A stretch of DNA of 64,000 nt, from assembly GCA_031763025.1 (NCBI GenBank), contig JASSKH010000010.1, positions 10,433,427 through 10,497,426 on the forward strand, read 5' to 3'. Source of the stretch: Macrocystis pyrifera (lineage: Eukaryota > Sar > Phaeophyceae > Laminariales > Laminariaceae). Numbering within the stretch: the first letter of the stretch is position 1; each line of letters begins with the position of its first letter. Under the pieces are notes generated by a model. That model did not search any database. It saw only the letters and a list, made by a program, of their open reading frames with translations, and was not told the origin of the DNA. The position numbers and the translations under genes were made by a program. Shown here piece by piece: positions 10,060-19,843 of this stretch.

Positions 10060-11440
10060 AGTATTAATAGTATCTACGCATCAGTTATGATACCAAGTTG
10101 AGAGCATCGATAGCGAATTCCAGGAGTAACAATGTACCATTCAGAACAAAACAAGCTCTGCACCCTCCTGTACCCCAGGTATAATTATGACGACGAGTAC
10201 GAGCCACCTAGACTCGAAGACACACGGACGAACAATGAATAACAGAAGCAGCAGAACAGGGCAGGGTGCGAGGTACTGCTGCCTGTGTGCATGTCCGCGT
10301 AGTTTACTCCGATCGTCTTTGCCAGACTCCAAGGCAGATGAGTTCAAATTGGAAGCTTCTTTTCTGATACCTGATACACGGTATCTACAGCAGTATCGGC
10401 AAAGGAAAGCGACCACTGGCGACAAAGCTGCGAGTTCGGCGAGCACAACTCGCAATTTCGTTAGTGAAGGGTTTGTGCAGTCAGGCCGCGGACGGAAACA
10501 CGATAGGGTTGCTTGCTGCATGGCCACACCTCTGTCTGTCGGCGATGGCGCGGTCAGGATAGGAGTACCGCCATCTCTCCACGTTTTAGCCAACTCCCAA
10601 CGCTCCGTTGGTGGCTTGGACACGCTTAACGCTGCCATCAAGCTGGAATTTTGAAGCGCGTCGAACGTCCGCCTTCAGACACTGTAGAATTCAGCTGCTT
10701 TGTGTGGAGAAGCGTCTGTTCAGCGCTTTGTGCTTGAAAGCTTCGCGACAGAATGCACACATTCCATATGCTTGTCTACTACAAGTGTTTGATTACACCG
10801 CATCGAAGGGTTTCCAATATAAAGATCGCGTTTTCTGTCTCTGGGGATGGACAGTGTACAATGCACCCTCATGTCCGCGATGGATTTCAAAGATTTTCTG
10901 TTTTGGCTGTTGGATTCCAAACTCCTAACGAATGTGGCGTCTTCTGTCTGCAGAAGGTAGTAGGCACGACGTAGGCAGGACTGCCATGTCGCTATGCAAG
11001 TATCAGGTGGATTCTACTGCTGCTGAATGCTCGTTTTAGATGGAACTATAAGTTCTTGTTTGGCTACTCGTTGAGTCACGTTGTAACTGAAATATCCTTA
11101 AAGTATCCTTGAAAAATATCCCCACAGGCCAGCGGGTAGTTACGAACAAATAGGGGGTTGGGGCTCAAAACTGGAAACACTCGATCTCGTCAGCAAACTC
11201 CGGGGCACTCCCCTCGGCATGCACTATCTCGACTTTTTCCGAACCATCCTTGGACTAACCTTTAGCTATACGTAACGGTAGTTGATACCTGGTATGTGAG
11301 AATACGTGAGACTCCTCCATCTACACATACATGCATGCATGTTTCACTGCAACTGCCAAAACCAACTCTTTCTCTATTTCCAAGCATTTTGTCCCCAGAA
11401 CGGCGGCATTTTATTTTTAAAAAAACTATAATAAATACTC
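10060..11440. other. No supportable gene
   Basis: Two overlapping open frames (10141-10641 minus, 10187-10654 plus) use the same bases, show no domain and have no clear splice context. Nothing else is seen apart from AT-rich spacer. Confidence 0.4.
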
Positions 11441-11446
11441 GTACAA

Positions 11447-11575
11447 CATGCATGTCAGCTGTGAGTTCAACCGATCGGTCGATGCTCAACTTCGCAATCT
11501 GGGTGATAACCGTTCGCGCGTTTTCCATCCCCCCCCCCTGCCATTAACTATTATACTGCCCGGTGACTCTGAACC
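11447..11575 (+). repeat. Partial copy of the GTCAGCTGTGAGTTCAACCG repeat
   Basis: Resembles 43075-43210 in order: GTCAGCTGTGAGTTCAACCG, TCGATGCTCAACTT, a CGCGTTTTTC-like stretch, a poly-C run and CCGGTGACTC. It is one end of the TIR element described at 43074-43337. The miniature LTR element lies just downstream. Confidence 0.65.
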
Positions 11576-11593
11576 TAACAGCAGTTAAGTTCG

Positions 11594-11947
11594 TGTTATA
11601 AGGCTTAGATTGGGTAGTAGGCGATCTTTCACCAGCAGCCCAATGGACTAAAACCTTATCATATGGCGTCGACGGCAGGACGTGGGTCGTTGGTCGTGGG
11701 TTCGAATCTCACGTCCACCATGAAAACGCTTTTTGAAGGAAAAGTGAATTTCCCCGTGTCAAGAATCTGATAAATAAACCCTCTTCCTGGGTCCCCAGAG
11801 ATTGTGAAAAACTGCGGACTAGGCACGTACGGCCCCATACGAAGACCAAGGACCCCGCTGTTCCGAGGGGACGGAACGTTATAAGGCTTATATTGGGTAG
11901 TATTGGTTAACCTTTTACCAGTAGCCCAACGGATTAAGACCCTAACA
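11594..11947 (+). mobile_element. Intact TRIM: miniature LTR retrotransposon, 354 bp
   Basis: The 5' LTR (11594-11661, 68 bp) starts TGTTATAAGG and ends TTATCA. After a 2-bp spacer comes a primer-binding site, TGGCGTCGACGGCAGGA (11664-11680), whose complement fits the 3' end of a tRNA with discriminator G and T-stem CCTGC, as in tRNA-Ser. The internal part is about 215 bp with no coding capacity. A purine tract precedes the 3' LTR (11877-11947), which starts CGTTATAAGG and ends CCTAACA. TTCG flanks both sides as a 4-bp target duplication. This is the terminal-repeat-retrotransposon-in-miniature layout, with very short LTRs. Confidence 0.85.
11696..11720 (+). other. tRNA 3'-half-like segment inside the TRIM
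   Basis: The segment folds as a T-arm: GTGGG, loop TTCGAAT, CTCAC, followed by seven bases GTCCACC and an A. It matches a Pol III B box. No matching 5' acceptor arm is present upstream, so it is not a functional tRNA gene. The segment is conserved in the two minus-strand TRIM copies near 45.75 and 46.75 kb. Confidence 0.5.
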
Positions 11948-12015
11948 TTCGCACGTGAGACCCGGGGGTACACAAGACACTCAAAAGTTTGACATATAAA
12001 GCGGTTTACACGTGA

Positions 12016-12930
12016 GGGCCGGGTCGTCGCTACGGAAACAACCGCCGTAACGACCACGGGCACCCCAACTCTGGTCAGCCTCGTCACGATGGCGCACAAC
12101 AAGGTAATGTTGGAGGCTCCCAAAGCGGTGGCCAATCGGCTACTTCGCTGACGGTTTTCCAACCCCAACACGGCGTTCCCCCGGGGCCTTCCTCTGGCTC
12201 TCAGACCCCGGGCATGCGCTACGGATCTGCTGGTGACTCTAACCCCAATGGACGTCAACCAGGGACCTTCCGCTCCATTTGACTGCCCAACGGCGGTGCG
12301 TTTGACCTTCCCATCCCGCCGATAGCACTCACGGGAAGCACGCCTGACCCAGACACTGACCATCGCCCCCCTGGCGACAGCGTTGCCCCTTCACCGCCGG
12401 CACCAGGTATGCGTACCGCCCCTGGTCTCTGCGAAGACGGCCGCCTCCCAGCTGCCGTAGGCTCTTCCCCGCCAGCACCAGGTATGCGTGTCGCTCCTGG
12501 TTCTGGCGACGACGACGGTATGATTGCCGCTGTAGCCTCCCCACCGCGAGCACCAGGAGTGCTCGGCACTCCTGGTCCCCGCGTGAACGACACTAGTCGT
12601 CATTTTCCGCGTGCGTCTTCCCCGACTTCATCTTTTGAGGTGACCACCATGTCCAAGAGTGACTCCCAGGATGTGAGGGTCGCCTTGAGGTGTGGGTACG
12701 GGAACACAGGCCCCTCGAGAACAACACGGGCGCTCCGCTCGATGTCCTCACGCAAGACCAGTCGGAATCTCCCTCTGCGCACTATTATCGAAGACGATCG
12801 GAGTGTAGTCAGCTTTGATTTTCATCCTGACCAGAGCGCAACGAAAGATTCTTCTTTGAGTCGCCGGTGGCCACTGAGCTGGTGGAGAACACGTGTCCCC
12901 GACAGGACGACACATGTCCCCCACAGGGCT
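12016..12930 (+). pseudogene. Gag C-terminal low-complexity region
   Basis: One frame is open from after a TGA at 12013 except for a TGA at 12280, and ends at TAA 12931-12933. It starts Gly/Asn/His/Gln-rich, then has three imperfect repeats of about 22 residues around PPAPGMR.APG (12397-12590), then a Ser/Arg-rich part. No zinc knuckle is present here. A related Gag piece with one lies at 46110-46390. The call as Gag tail rests on position before the protease and composition, not on a conserved domain. Confidence 0.5.
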
Positions 12931-12933
12931 TAA

Positions 12934-13746
12934 ATGCAGCTACGCCCTCGGCGCCAAAATGCGCCCCTTCTTACCCAGATGAGATACGACAACACCATTT
13001 GCTGTGGACGCACCTCAAATGCCTCCTGCCTACATGGCGGATGTCTCGCCCACCCGGTCAAGAGGTGGACCGGTTGGGAGCCCCCTGCCCCTCCCCGAAT
13101 TGTCTCGGGGACGGCAGACACGACCGGTCCAGGCGAACACGCCTCCCACCCCGGCCTCGATAACGAGGCCCTGGCAAGGCGAGAAACAGGATGGGACCCG
13201 TCCCCCAAAGAGAGAGAGACCCCCAACTGCTGTTCAGGGGATGTGTCTGACACACCCCCCGCTCCTTCTCGCGCGACGGTGAATACCGCCGCGTTCGATC
13301 CTACCCAAGAGTACTGCACGCGCGACATCGTGCTCTTCTGGCAGCCCCCCTCATGCTTCTCGCAATGGACGCCTTCCCGTTTTACGGTCGAAGGCATCTC
13401 TTATTCCTGCGGCGAGCAGTCCTTCGCCGTCGAAAAGAGCCGCCTCTTCAGAGACCACCAGACCCTACAACACATCATGCGCGTGTCTGACTCCCGCCTG
13501 CACAAGCAATACGGACGCGAAGTCCGTAACTTCGATCTCGCCCTGTGGGAACGCGAGCGAGAAAATATCGTGCTTGTCGGCTCTTACGCCAAGTTCGCTC
13601 AAAACCCAGCCATGCAAACTCACCTCTTGGACACAGGCGACACTCTTCTCGCGGAAGCTAGCCCTTACGACCTCATATGGAGCATCGGATACAGGGCTGA
13701 CGCTATTCCCGCACGCCAGCCGCCCCTGTGGCGCGGCTTAAACTAG
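12934..13746 (+). CDS. NADAR (YbiA-like) domain protein within the retrotransposon
   Basis: This 270-codon frame is in phase with the Gag-like region before it (TAA at 12931) and the protease after it (TAG at 13744). Residues 1-120 are Pro/Ser/Cys-rich and unrecognised. Residues about 130-270 match the NADAR/YbiA fold closely: FSQW (142-145), GEQSFAVEKSRLFRD (160-174), YGREVRNFD (193-201), LWERERENIV (204-213), AKFAQNP (219-225), LLDTGDTLLAEASPYDLIW (231-249). NADAR enzymes are N-glycosidases acting on ADP-ribose-type or riboflavin-pathway substrates; some remove ADP-ribose from guanine in nucleic acid. The core motifs are intact although the element is broken elsewhere. It could be a separate ORF, or a polyprotein segment reached by readthrough. 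Confidence 0.85.
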   Translation: MQLRPRRQNAPLLTQMRYDNTICCGRTSNASCLHGGCLAHPVKRWTGWEPPAPPRIVSGTADTTGPGEHASHPGLDNEALARRETGWDPSPKERETPNCCSGDVSDTPPAPSRATVNTAAFDPTQEYCTRDIVLFWQPPSCFSQWTPSRFTVEGISYSCGEQSFAVEKSRLFRDHQTLQHIMRVSDSRLHKQYGREVRNFDLALWERERENIVLVGSYAKFAQNPAMQTHLLDTGDTLLAEASPYDLIWSIGYRADAIPARQPPLWRGLN

Positions 13747-15135
13747 CCGGGCAAGACCCTGCAAACCGTGCGACGTCTCTTCCGCGACCGCGCGCCGCCA
13801 CCGACGCGCCCCCAACAATGGTCTCCTCAGGACACCTTGCCCTCGAGTAGAGACCGCATCTTCGAAGTCGACCCTTCGACGCGGCAGCAACTGTGCCCAA
13901 AGGACACACCTGCAGCCCCCTCCCCGTCGGGATACCCCGACTCCCCCACAACCGTGCCATCAGACCACGGCGGCGACGTTCTCGAAGTAATGTCCGCCGC
14001 CCGATCCGGTCAGCACCCCCCCTTGCTCGCTGAGCAAGAGCCTTGTCTTGTTGCTGTGGTCGTAACCATGGACGACTCTTCCTTTACCACCAAAATCAAG
14101 ATCCACAGTGGCCTAGCTGCTCTGCAGCTTGGGTGCGTCGCCCTTTTGGATACGGGCGCGCCGCAGACCTTCCGTAACACCCGCGCGTTCGATAGCATGA
14201 AACGCGTGGGTGCTGCCTCTGCCACTTGCGAACGACACACCCCACCCAGGTCATGGGGCGGCTTTGGTAAGTCTCCACCTCTTGAGACCACGGTTACAGT
14301 ACGCTTAAGCGTACAATTCTTCCACGGCGATACACCAACTGCATCATTCGCCGTATGGGCTTGCGTCGTCCCATCTGAAGCGATGCAACACGACGTGCTA
14401 CTTGGACGTGACAGCTGGATGCGGTTCCAGGACCGCTCTTACCGTACATTGGCTCTCTGCTCGATGACTAATCGGGTTCCCGGCGAGCTTACGCTGTCCC
14501 TCCCAGGGCTTCAGGGCGCAACAGCGCTTGTGCCCGACTTTTCGGCTCCTGCTGAAAGCTTCCAACTACTGTATGCGGGCGACACAAGCATCAGTTTGTC
14601 CCGCGACCATCGTCTTGTCGATATCGATTTGGTTCGCAGTAACGGTGCCCCTGCCCTCGCCGGTTGCTATCTGGTCGACATGCTGCACGCGGCCACCGAT
14701 TTTTCTGCGGAAGAACAAATTGTAGAAAATGGCCGCCAGCTCATCCCATTAGCCGGCATCGCGGATCTAGACCCAGGTGCCTTGCTTGGCACCTCCTCTA
14801 GCCCGCTATTACCCGTTCCCCTGGATACTGTCCTGTTCGACGCTCTGGCTTCTTCTTTGCACCCACGCGACTCTGGCTTCACAGTCCCAGGGCCAGTCCC
14901 CCCCCATTCCATGGGCACGGACCAGCCCTCACAACCAGAGTGCCCGGATCTCTTCGTGCACCATCTACGCGACGAGACAGTCGCGACACGCGAAGAACTC
15001 GCGACCCCTTCGGCTCCGCCTGTCGACCAGCTCCCTTCACCTGCCTTGCTCGGAACGGCTGAGCACAGACCAACGCGCGAGCTTCCTACAAGTATGGAAC
15101 CGCTTGCCGTTGCACATGCGCGAAATCGCATTTGA
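13747..15135 (+). pseudogene. Retropepsin-like aspartic protease region
   Basis: The frame is the same as NADAR. The active-site motif LLDTGA is encoded at about 14143-14160, with the catalytic Asp codon at 14149. A second conserved block, LLGRDSW, is encoded near 14400. These are the two landmarks of retroviral-type proteases that cut the polyprotein. A long Pro/Ser-rich linker follows, and the frame ends at TGA 15133-15135, after which coding sense moves to another frame. Confidence 0.75.
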
Positions 15136-16771
15136 CTTGCGCGGCCTCGGTTGGACGCCTACCGTCATCACCCAGTTGGGCGATGTTCTTGCTGAGTTCT
15201 CCGACGTGTTCTCGAAGTCTCCAACCGATTTTGGCTCCTGCTCTCTGCTCCCCTTCAAGATAACTGTTCCCCCGAACAGCTCTCCTGTGAGGTCTCGGCC
15301 CTACCGCATCAATCCCCCGACCGCAAAGCAAGTGGACGCGGTTCTGGATAATTTCTCGCCGCCGGCCTCATCCAACACTCCATATTTCCCTGGGCGAGCC
15401 CAGTGGTTGTCATCCCGAAAAAATCCGGTGGCATCCGCATCACGGTGAACTACAAGAAGCTGAACAAACTCAGCATCCTTGCCCAGCTCCCCATCCCGCG
15501 GGTTAACGAGGTTCTCGACAAGCTTGGCACCGGTCGAATCTTCTCACTCTTCGACCTCGTCTCTTCTTTCCATCAGATAACGGTGCATAAGGACACGATC
15601 CCTCTCACTGCTTTCTGTACACCCACGCGCCTTTTCGAGTGGCTGGTTATGCCCCAAGGAAGCAGCGCTGCTTCAGGGTGGTTCGTCAAAGTCATCAACG
15701 AGGTCATCAAGGGCTTAGACCGCGTTGCCGCCTACCTCGACGATGTCATCGTCTTCGACGCCGACCCCTCCCTCCACGTCGCTAACATGAAGGAATTGTT
15801 CTGGCGATTACGACAGCACAACCTCAAGCTGTCCCCTTCGAAGGCTGCCATCGGCGCCACGGATGCGGATTTCCTCGGTCACACCATCTCTCCAGCGGGC
15901 GTTATGCCAAACGCGCAGAAAGTGGAAGCACTGACGAAAATGCCCATGCCGAAAGACCTGAAACAGCTACGCTCCCTTTTGGGCGCACTTTCCTACTACA
16001 GGAAATTCCTGCGCGATATGGCCAAGCGTATACGGCCCACCACTTCCCTTCTGAAACAAGGCGTCAAAATCGTTTTTACCCCAGAAATGGAAGTCATCGT
16101 GCGGAAGCTCCTGGTCGAGTTGACCACGCCCCCGGTCCTCGTCTATCCCAACTGGGACGCCGTCACGGATAACTCCCGCCCTTTCCTCCTCTACTGCGAT
16201 GCTAGTGTGGACGGCTTCGGTGCCACCCTCGAACAAGAACAGGACGATTGCACCATTCGTCCCATCGCGTTCATCAGCCGCGCTACCATCGAGTCTGAAC
16301 GCCACTGGACTCCACTCGACCTGGGCAGGCAGCATCGTCTGGGCTATCAAGCGCCTTCGCGGCTACCTTTGGGGCACATATTTCCGGATTTTTTCGGACC
16401 ACAAGGCGCTCGAAAGCCTCGACAAGATCGCAGAACATAACCCGCGGGTACAGCGATGGCTGGAATTCCTCACCGCATACAACTACACTCTGGAGTATCG
16501 CAAAGGCAGTGCCAACGGGAACGCCGACTTCCTGTCCCGCCTGCCCCTACCTACGACGGGGCGCGACCGCGACGGCCCCAGCAGTCTCACTCCGTCCGAC
16601 GAAGAACGCGTTTTTCTCATCCGCTCTCACGGCATACTCCAGGGTGGACCCTCCGCCGTGTGTGTCGGTTTGGGTGGACTGGCGCCCTCCGACCCGAGCT
16701 TAGGCTTGGGTGGGCTCCCGCTCTCTCCCCACACGATTTCCGCGATTTTCGCCAACACCGGCCCCGAATGA
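15136..16771 (+). pseudogene. Reverse transcriptase and RNase H, frameshifted
   Basis: The RT entry region (about 15160-15350) is in one frame and the palm continues in another from about 15352, so a 1-nt indel lies there. The polymerase motif YLDD is at 15733-15744. RNase H begins near 16180 with LYCDAS and continues after another frameshift near 16320 with IVWAIKRLRGYL, SDHKALE and NADFLSR. RT copies the element RNA to cDNA and RNase H removes the RNA strand. The motifs are typical of Ty3/gypsy, but the frame breaks mean this copy is dead or badly assembled. Confidence 0.85.
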
Positions 16772-17780
16772 GGATTCACGACCTAAATGCTCCCACTGGA
16801 GAATTCGTTGCCCGTGCCCCCTCTTACGTCTCTTCGCGAGGCCCCAACTGGGCCCTTCCTACGAACATAGGTACCAGCGATTATCTCGCCGGTTCTGTCT
16901 TCGCAGTCCCTGTTGCACCTCTGCTCGCTTCAATCGAAGGCACGGACCCCGGCCGACGCGCCACTTCCTCCGAGCCTCCCCCGTCACCCACCGAAGGCGA
17001 CGCACCGCACCCTAGCCCTATAGCGGTCCCCGTCTCATCCACGGTCGCCGACGGCAAAGCAGCGTGGAAAATCCTCTTTCCTGCTCGGCCTGTCCAGCAC
17101 GACTCAGCCGAGCACCCAATGGATTCAGGTCCTCAGGAACCCTCTGTTGTGTCTCATCCAGCCTCGCGTGTCGCCCGGACCAACCGTGATCAAGTCTCGG
17201 CTGTGCCCGTGGCTCCGCCTCTGCTGCCTTCATCTTCACAGACGGCTCTGCCGTCCCTTTCCCCGTCGGGGCTCATTTCGTCTCGGACCCGCCGACGCCA
17301 AGCTGACGCCGCTGCCAAGCCTGCGACCATCGTGGACTATGGTTTCACTCGCTCGCATTCTACTCGGCTCACCGTCCCACGACCAGCCCCCACGGCGCGG
17401 AGGCCGCGCCCGCCTCGGACTACGCCCCCTTCAGAGAATTCTCCCCGGCCCTTCATCGACCCTGTCTCGACAGTGCCGATTCGACCCACCACCGATGCGG
17501 TCACACCTGCCCCGCCCTTGCTTGGCACCCTCCCTCCAGAAGCTCCTGGGCGTGCCAGCGCCACAGCCGCCCTTCCCGAGACACCCTCACCGGCAGAGGC
17601 CGAGTTCATCGAATCCGTCGAGCAATACACACATTCCGATTGGGCGCGCGGGCAACACGCTGAGCCGGTTTGTGACGCCGCCATTCGGAATCTTCTCCTT
17701 GGCAGCCCCTCCATCCTCCCCGACGATTTCCTTCTACACTTGGCGCCTCACAAACGCCCCCCGTTGTCCGAAGTGCGCTC
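16772..17780 (+). pseudogene. Pro/Ala/Ser-rich linker between RNase H and integrase
   Basis: About 330 codons stay open in one frame (to TAA at 17872), very rich in Pro, Ala, Ser and Thr, with no recognised domain until IESVEQYTHSDWARG near 17600. That part leads into the integrase N-terminal region. Such a long low-complexity insert between RNase H and integrase is unusual for Ty3/gypsy. Confidence 0.55.
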
Positions 17781-19260
17781 CTTAGCCGAAAAAGGACGAC
17801 TTTACACAGACGACGACGGTGTTCACCTGCTTCGTTCGGAAGTTGACGCCCCCCGCTCTGGCTCGTCCCGATAAGCCTGGCGGACGTGCCGCCCGTCTTT
17901 TGGACGACGAGCCCACGAGAATCTACGTCCCGCTGCTTATGCATCCGTGGATTATGCAAGCCTGCCATGCTAGCGCCTCCTGTCACCTTAGTGTCGCTCG
18001 AACGCTCTCAATGCTCGAACGTTTCTATTGGTGGATTGGCATGAGCATCTGCACGCGGTGGTGGATCCGTCGTTGCCTCAAATGCCAGGCGCGTAAGACT
18101 TCCAGGCAAACGGTACATTGGCCCATCCTCTCCTTTCCGTTGCCATCCGGCCCTGGTGTCGCGGTGAGCGTTGACTACTTCGGTCCCCTTCCCGTCACAC
18201 CTCGGGGAAACTGCTACATTCTACTCTTCACGGATAGGTTCAGCCGGCGCGCAGGCATGTACGCCGTCTCGACTTCGGAGTTCACGGCTGAAGGCACGGC
18301 CGGCATCTTAGTGAATAGGTACATACCTATGTCTGGTCAGCCTTCTCTCCGACAATGGACTGCATTTCTGCTCCAAGCTGTCCCATGCCGTGTACAAACG
18401 TCTGGGAATGCGCAAAATCGCCACAAGCGCCTACCATCCCAACGGCAACGGCGGCGTCGAGCGCGTCAACCACACCATGGCCCAAATGCTAGCGATGGTC
18501 TGCAACGAACGACAGGACGGCTGGGACATCCATTTGCCGCACGTCGAATTTGCTTACAACAATTCCGTCAGCGCCGCCACCGGGTTGACCCCCAATGAGG
18601 TGCACATGAACCGCCTCCCCCGCCTTCCCCTCACCCTCTTCGAACAACACTACGCCCGAGGCCACCAAAGCCTCGCCCGCGACCAACTGGAGTACTGCGA
18701 CCTCGCCGCCGACTGCCAACGGCGTGCGTATGCGCTGGTGCGTGAACAACACGCTATCACGGTCTCTCGCGTTGAGCGCCGTAACTCAGCTCTCTCAGAC
18801 GCCCTCGAACAATGCCCTATCTACACCATCGGCAACTGGGTATGGATCTACAACACCGCTGCCACCATTCGCCAAGGGGCGAAATCTGGCACCGACGCCA
18901 AGGTTCTCAAGGCAAAACTCTCGCTCAACTGGACAGGTCCATTCAAGATATTAGCTGTCGGCCCTGCGCCTTCCGACTCGACGCCGGACGGCCGCCCTCT
19001 GGCCGCCAAGTTGCTATATTTGGACCTCTCTAACGACATGCCGGGCGCCGACGCCCACTGCCGCGTGTCGGTAGCCCGCTGCAAACCTTGCACCAACCCA
19101 CATGACACAACCGACCTCCCCCGATATCTCCCCGCTGGACTAACACAATACGTCCTCAACAACCATGCCACTAAGTCCCCCCCCTTCCACGTCACCGCCG
19201 ACGACGTCTCCGTGCTCATTGGGCGTTTGGAGGTCGACAAGATTCCAGCCACCGGTCAGT
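17780..19260 (+). pseudogene. Integrase, frameshifted
   Basis: An HHCC zinc-binding region (CHASASCH then CLKC) is encoded at about 17965-18090. The catalytic triad is visible: VDYFGP near 18170, SDNGLHF after a frameshift near 18340, and GGVERVNH near 18450, with exactly 35 residues between the second Asp and the Glu. A conserved AYNNSV...TGLTPNE stretch and a C-terminal GNWVWIY.. WTGPFKI barrel-like part follow. Integrase inserts the cDNA into chromosomes. Confidence 0.85.
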
Positions 19261-19843
19261 ACGAGGCCGGGGCGGAGTCATCGCCGTTCTCTACGAAACA
19301 CACTGGAAAGGCCTCCTCCGGCCGTCTTGGGAACGTGAATCGGACCTCCTTCACTCTCGACAACACATCCTCAACCACTGGGCCGGCGCGCCCCTACAAC
19401 TTCGACAGGCAAACAGGGCGTACCGCCGTATGCGCGTGGGCGCCGCTCAACGCGAGCTCACCCGCGACAAGGGCGCCCGTTTTCTGCCTCCTGGATACAG
19501 CTACGTCGACCAGCAAACGTGGACTCGCCGGTTCAGCGGCACCACCTTGCCTATCGGCGCTCACTTTTGGTACAAGGGTCAAGATCATCTTTGGTGGCTC
19601 GGAAAAATTTCTGCCCACCCTTCAACTCCTGGACAGTGCGTCGTTCGCTTCTTGGACGACCCCGGACCGGTCAAGCTCGCGCTATCTTCTGCTCGGTATA
19701 CTACGGCGGATAGAGCCGTTCGTGGCTCGTGGTGTCTACAAGTGCACCAAGGAAGCTCCCTCATGCGTGGTATTGTGCGTAACGTTGACGAGTCCCGCGG
19801 AGCCGAGTTAGCAGGCTCTGCCGACTTGAATACGTCCCCGTAG
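19260..19843 (+). pseudogene. Chromodomain and conserved C-terminal tail
   Basis: After a frameshift near 19262 the frame encodes a chromodomain-like VLYETHWKGLLRPSWERE, then LLHSRQHILNHWAG, which fits the core and final helix. A tail with YRRMRVGAAQRE, GARFLPPGYSYV, FWYKGQDHLWWLGKI and VRFLDDPGPVKL follows, ending at TAG 19841-19843. Chromodomains in chromoviruses steer integration to marked chromatin. The WWLGKI...RFLDDP part looks like an additional Tudor/agenet-type reader, but that is only an impression. Confidence 0.7.

Larger units (their letters stand above)
12016..19843 (+). mobile_element. Decayed Ty3/gypsy chromodomain retrotransposon with NADAR domain
   Basis: In order: a Gag-like low-complexity region, NADAR, aspartic protease, reverse transcriptase, RNase H, integrase, chromodomain and a C-terminal tail. 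This order (integrase after RNase H) defines Ty3/gypsy. The reading frame is broken by in-frame stops at 12280, 12931, 13744 and 15133 and by frameshifts near 15.13, 15.35, 16.32, 16.77, 17.83, 18.34 and 19.26 kb, so it is not functional. The N-terminal Gag with a zinc knuckle is missing, consistent with 5' truncation. No long terminal repeats were found. A TRIM sits immediately upstream. Non-coding sequence to about 20.6 kb also belongs to the element, because it recurs near 46 kb. Confidence 0.85.

Noticed and set aside
10141-10654. Opposed 166- and 155-codon ORFs
   Set aside because: Mutually overlapping, no domain, no splice context or codon signal favouring either.
11664-11720. A functional tRNA gene
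   Set aside because: Only a T-arm and acceptor-like 3' half are present; D arm, anticodon arm and 5' acceptor strand cannot be formed.
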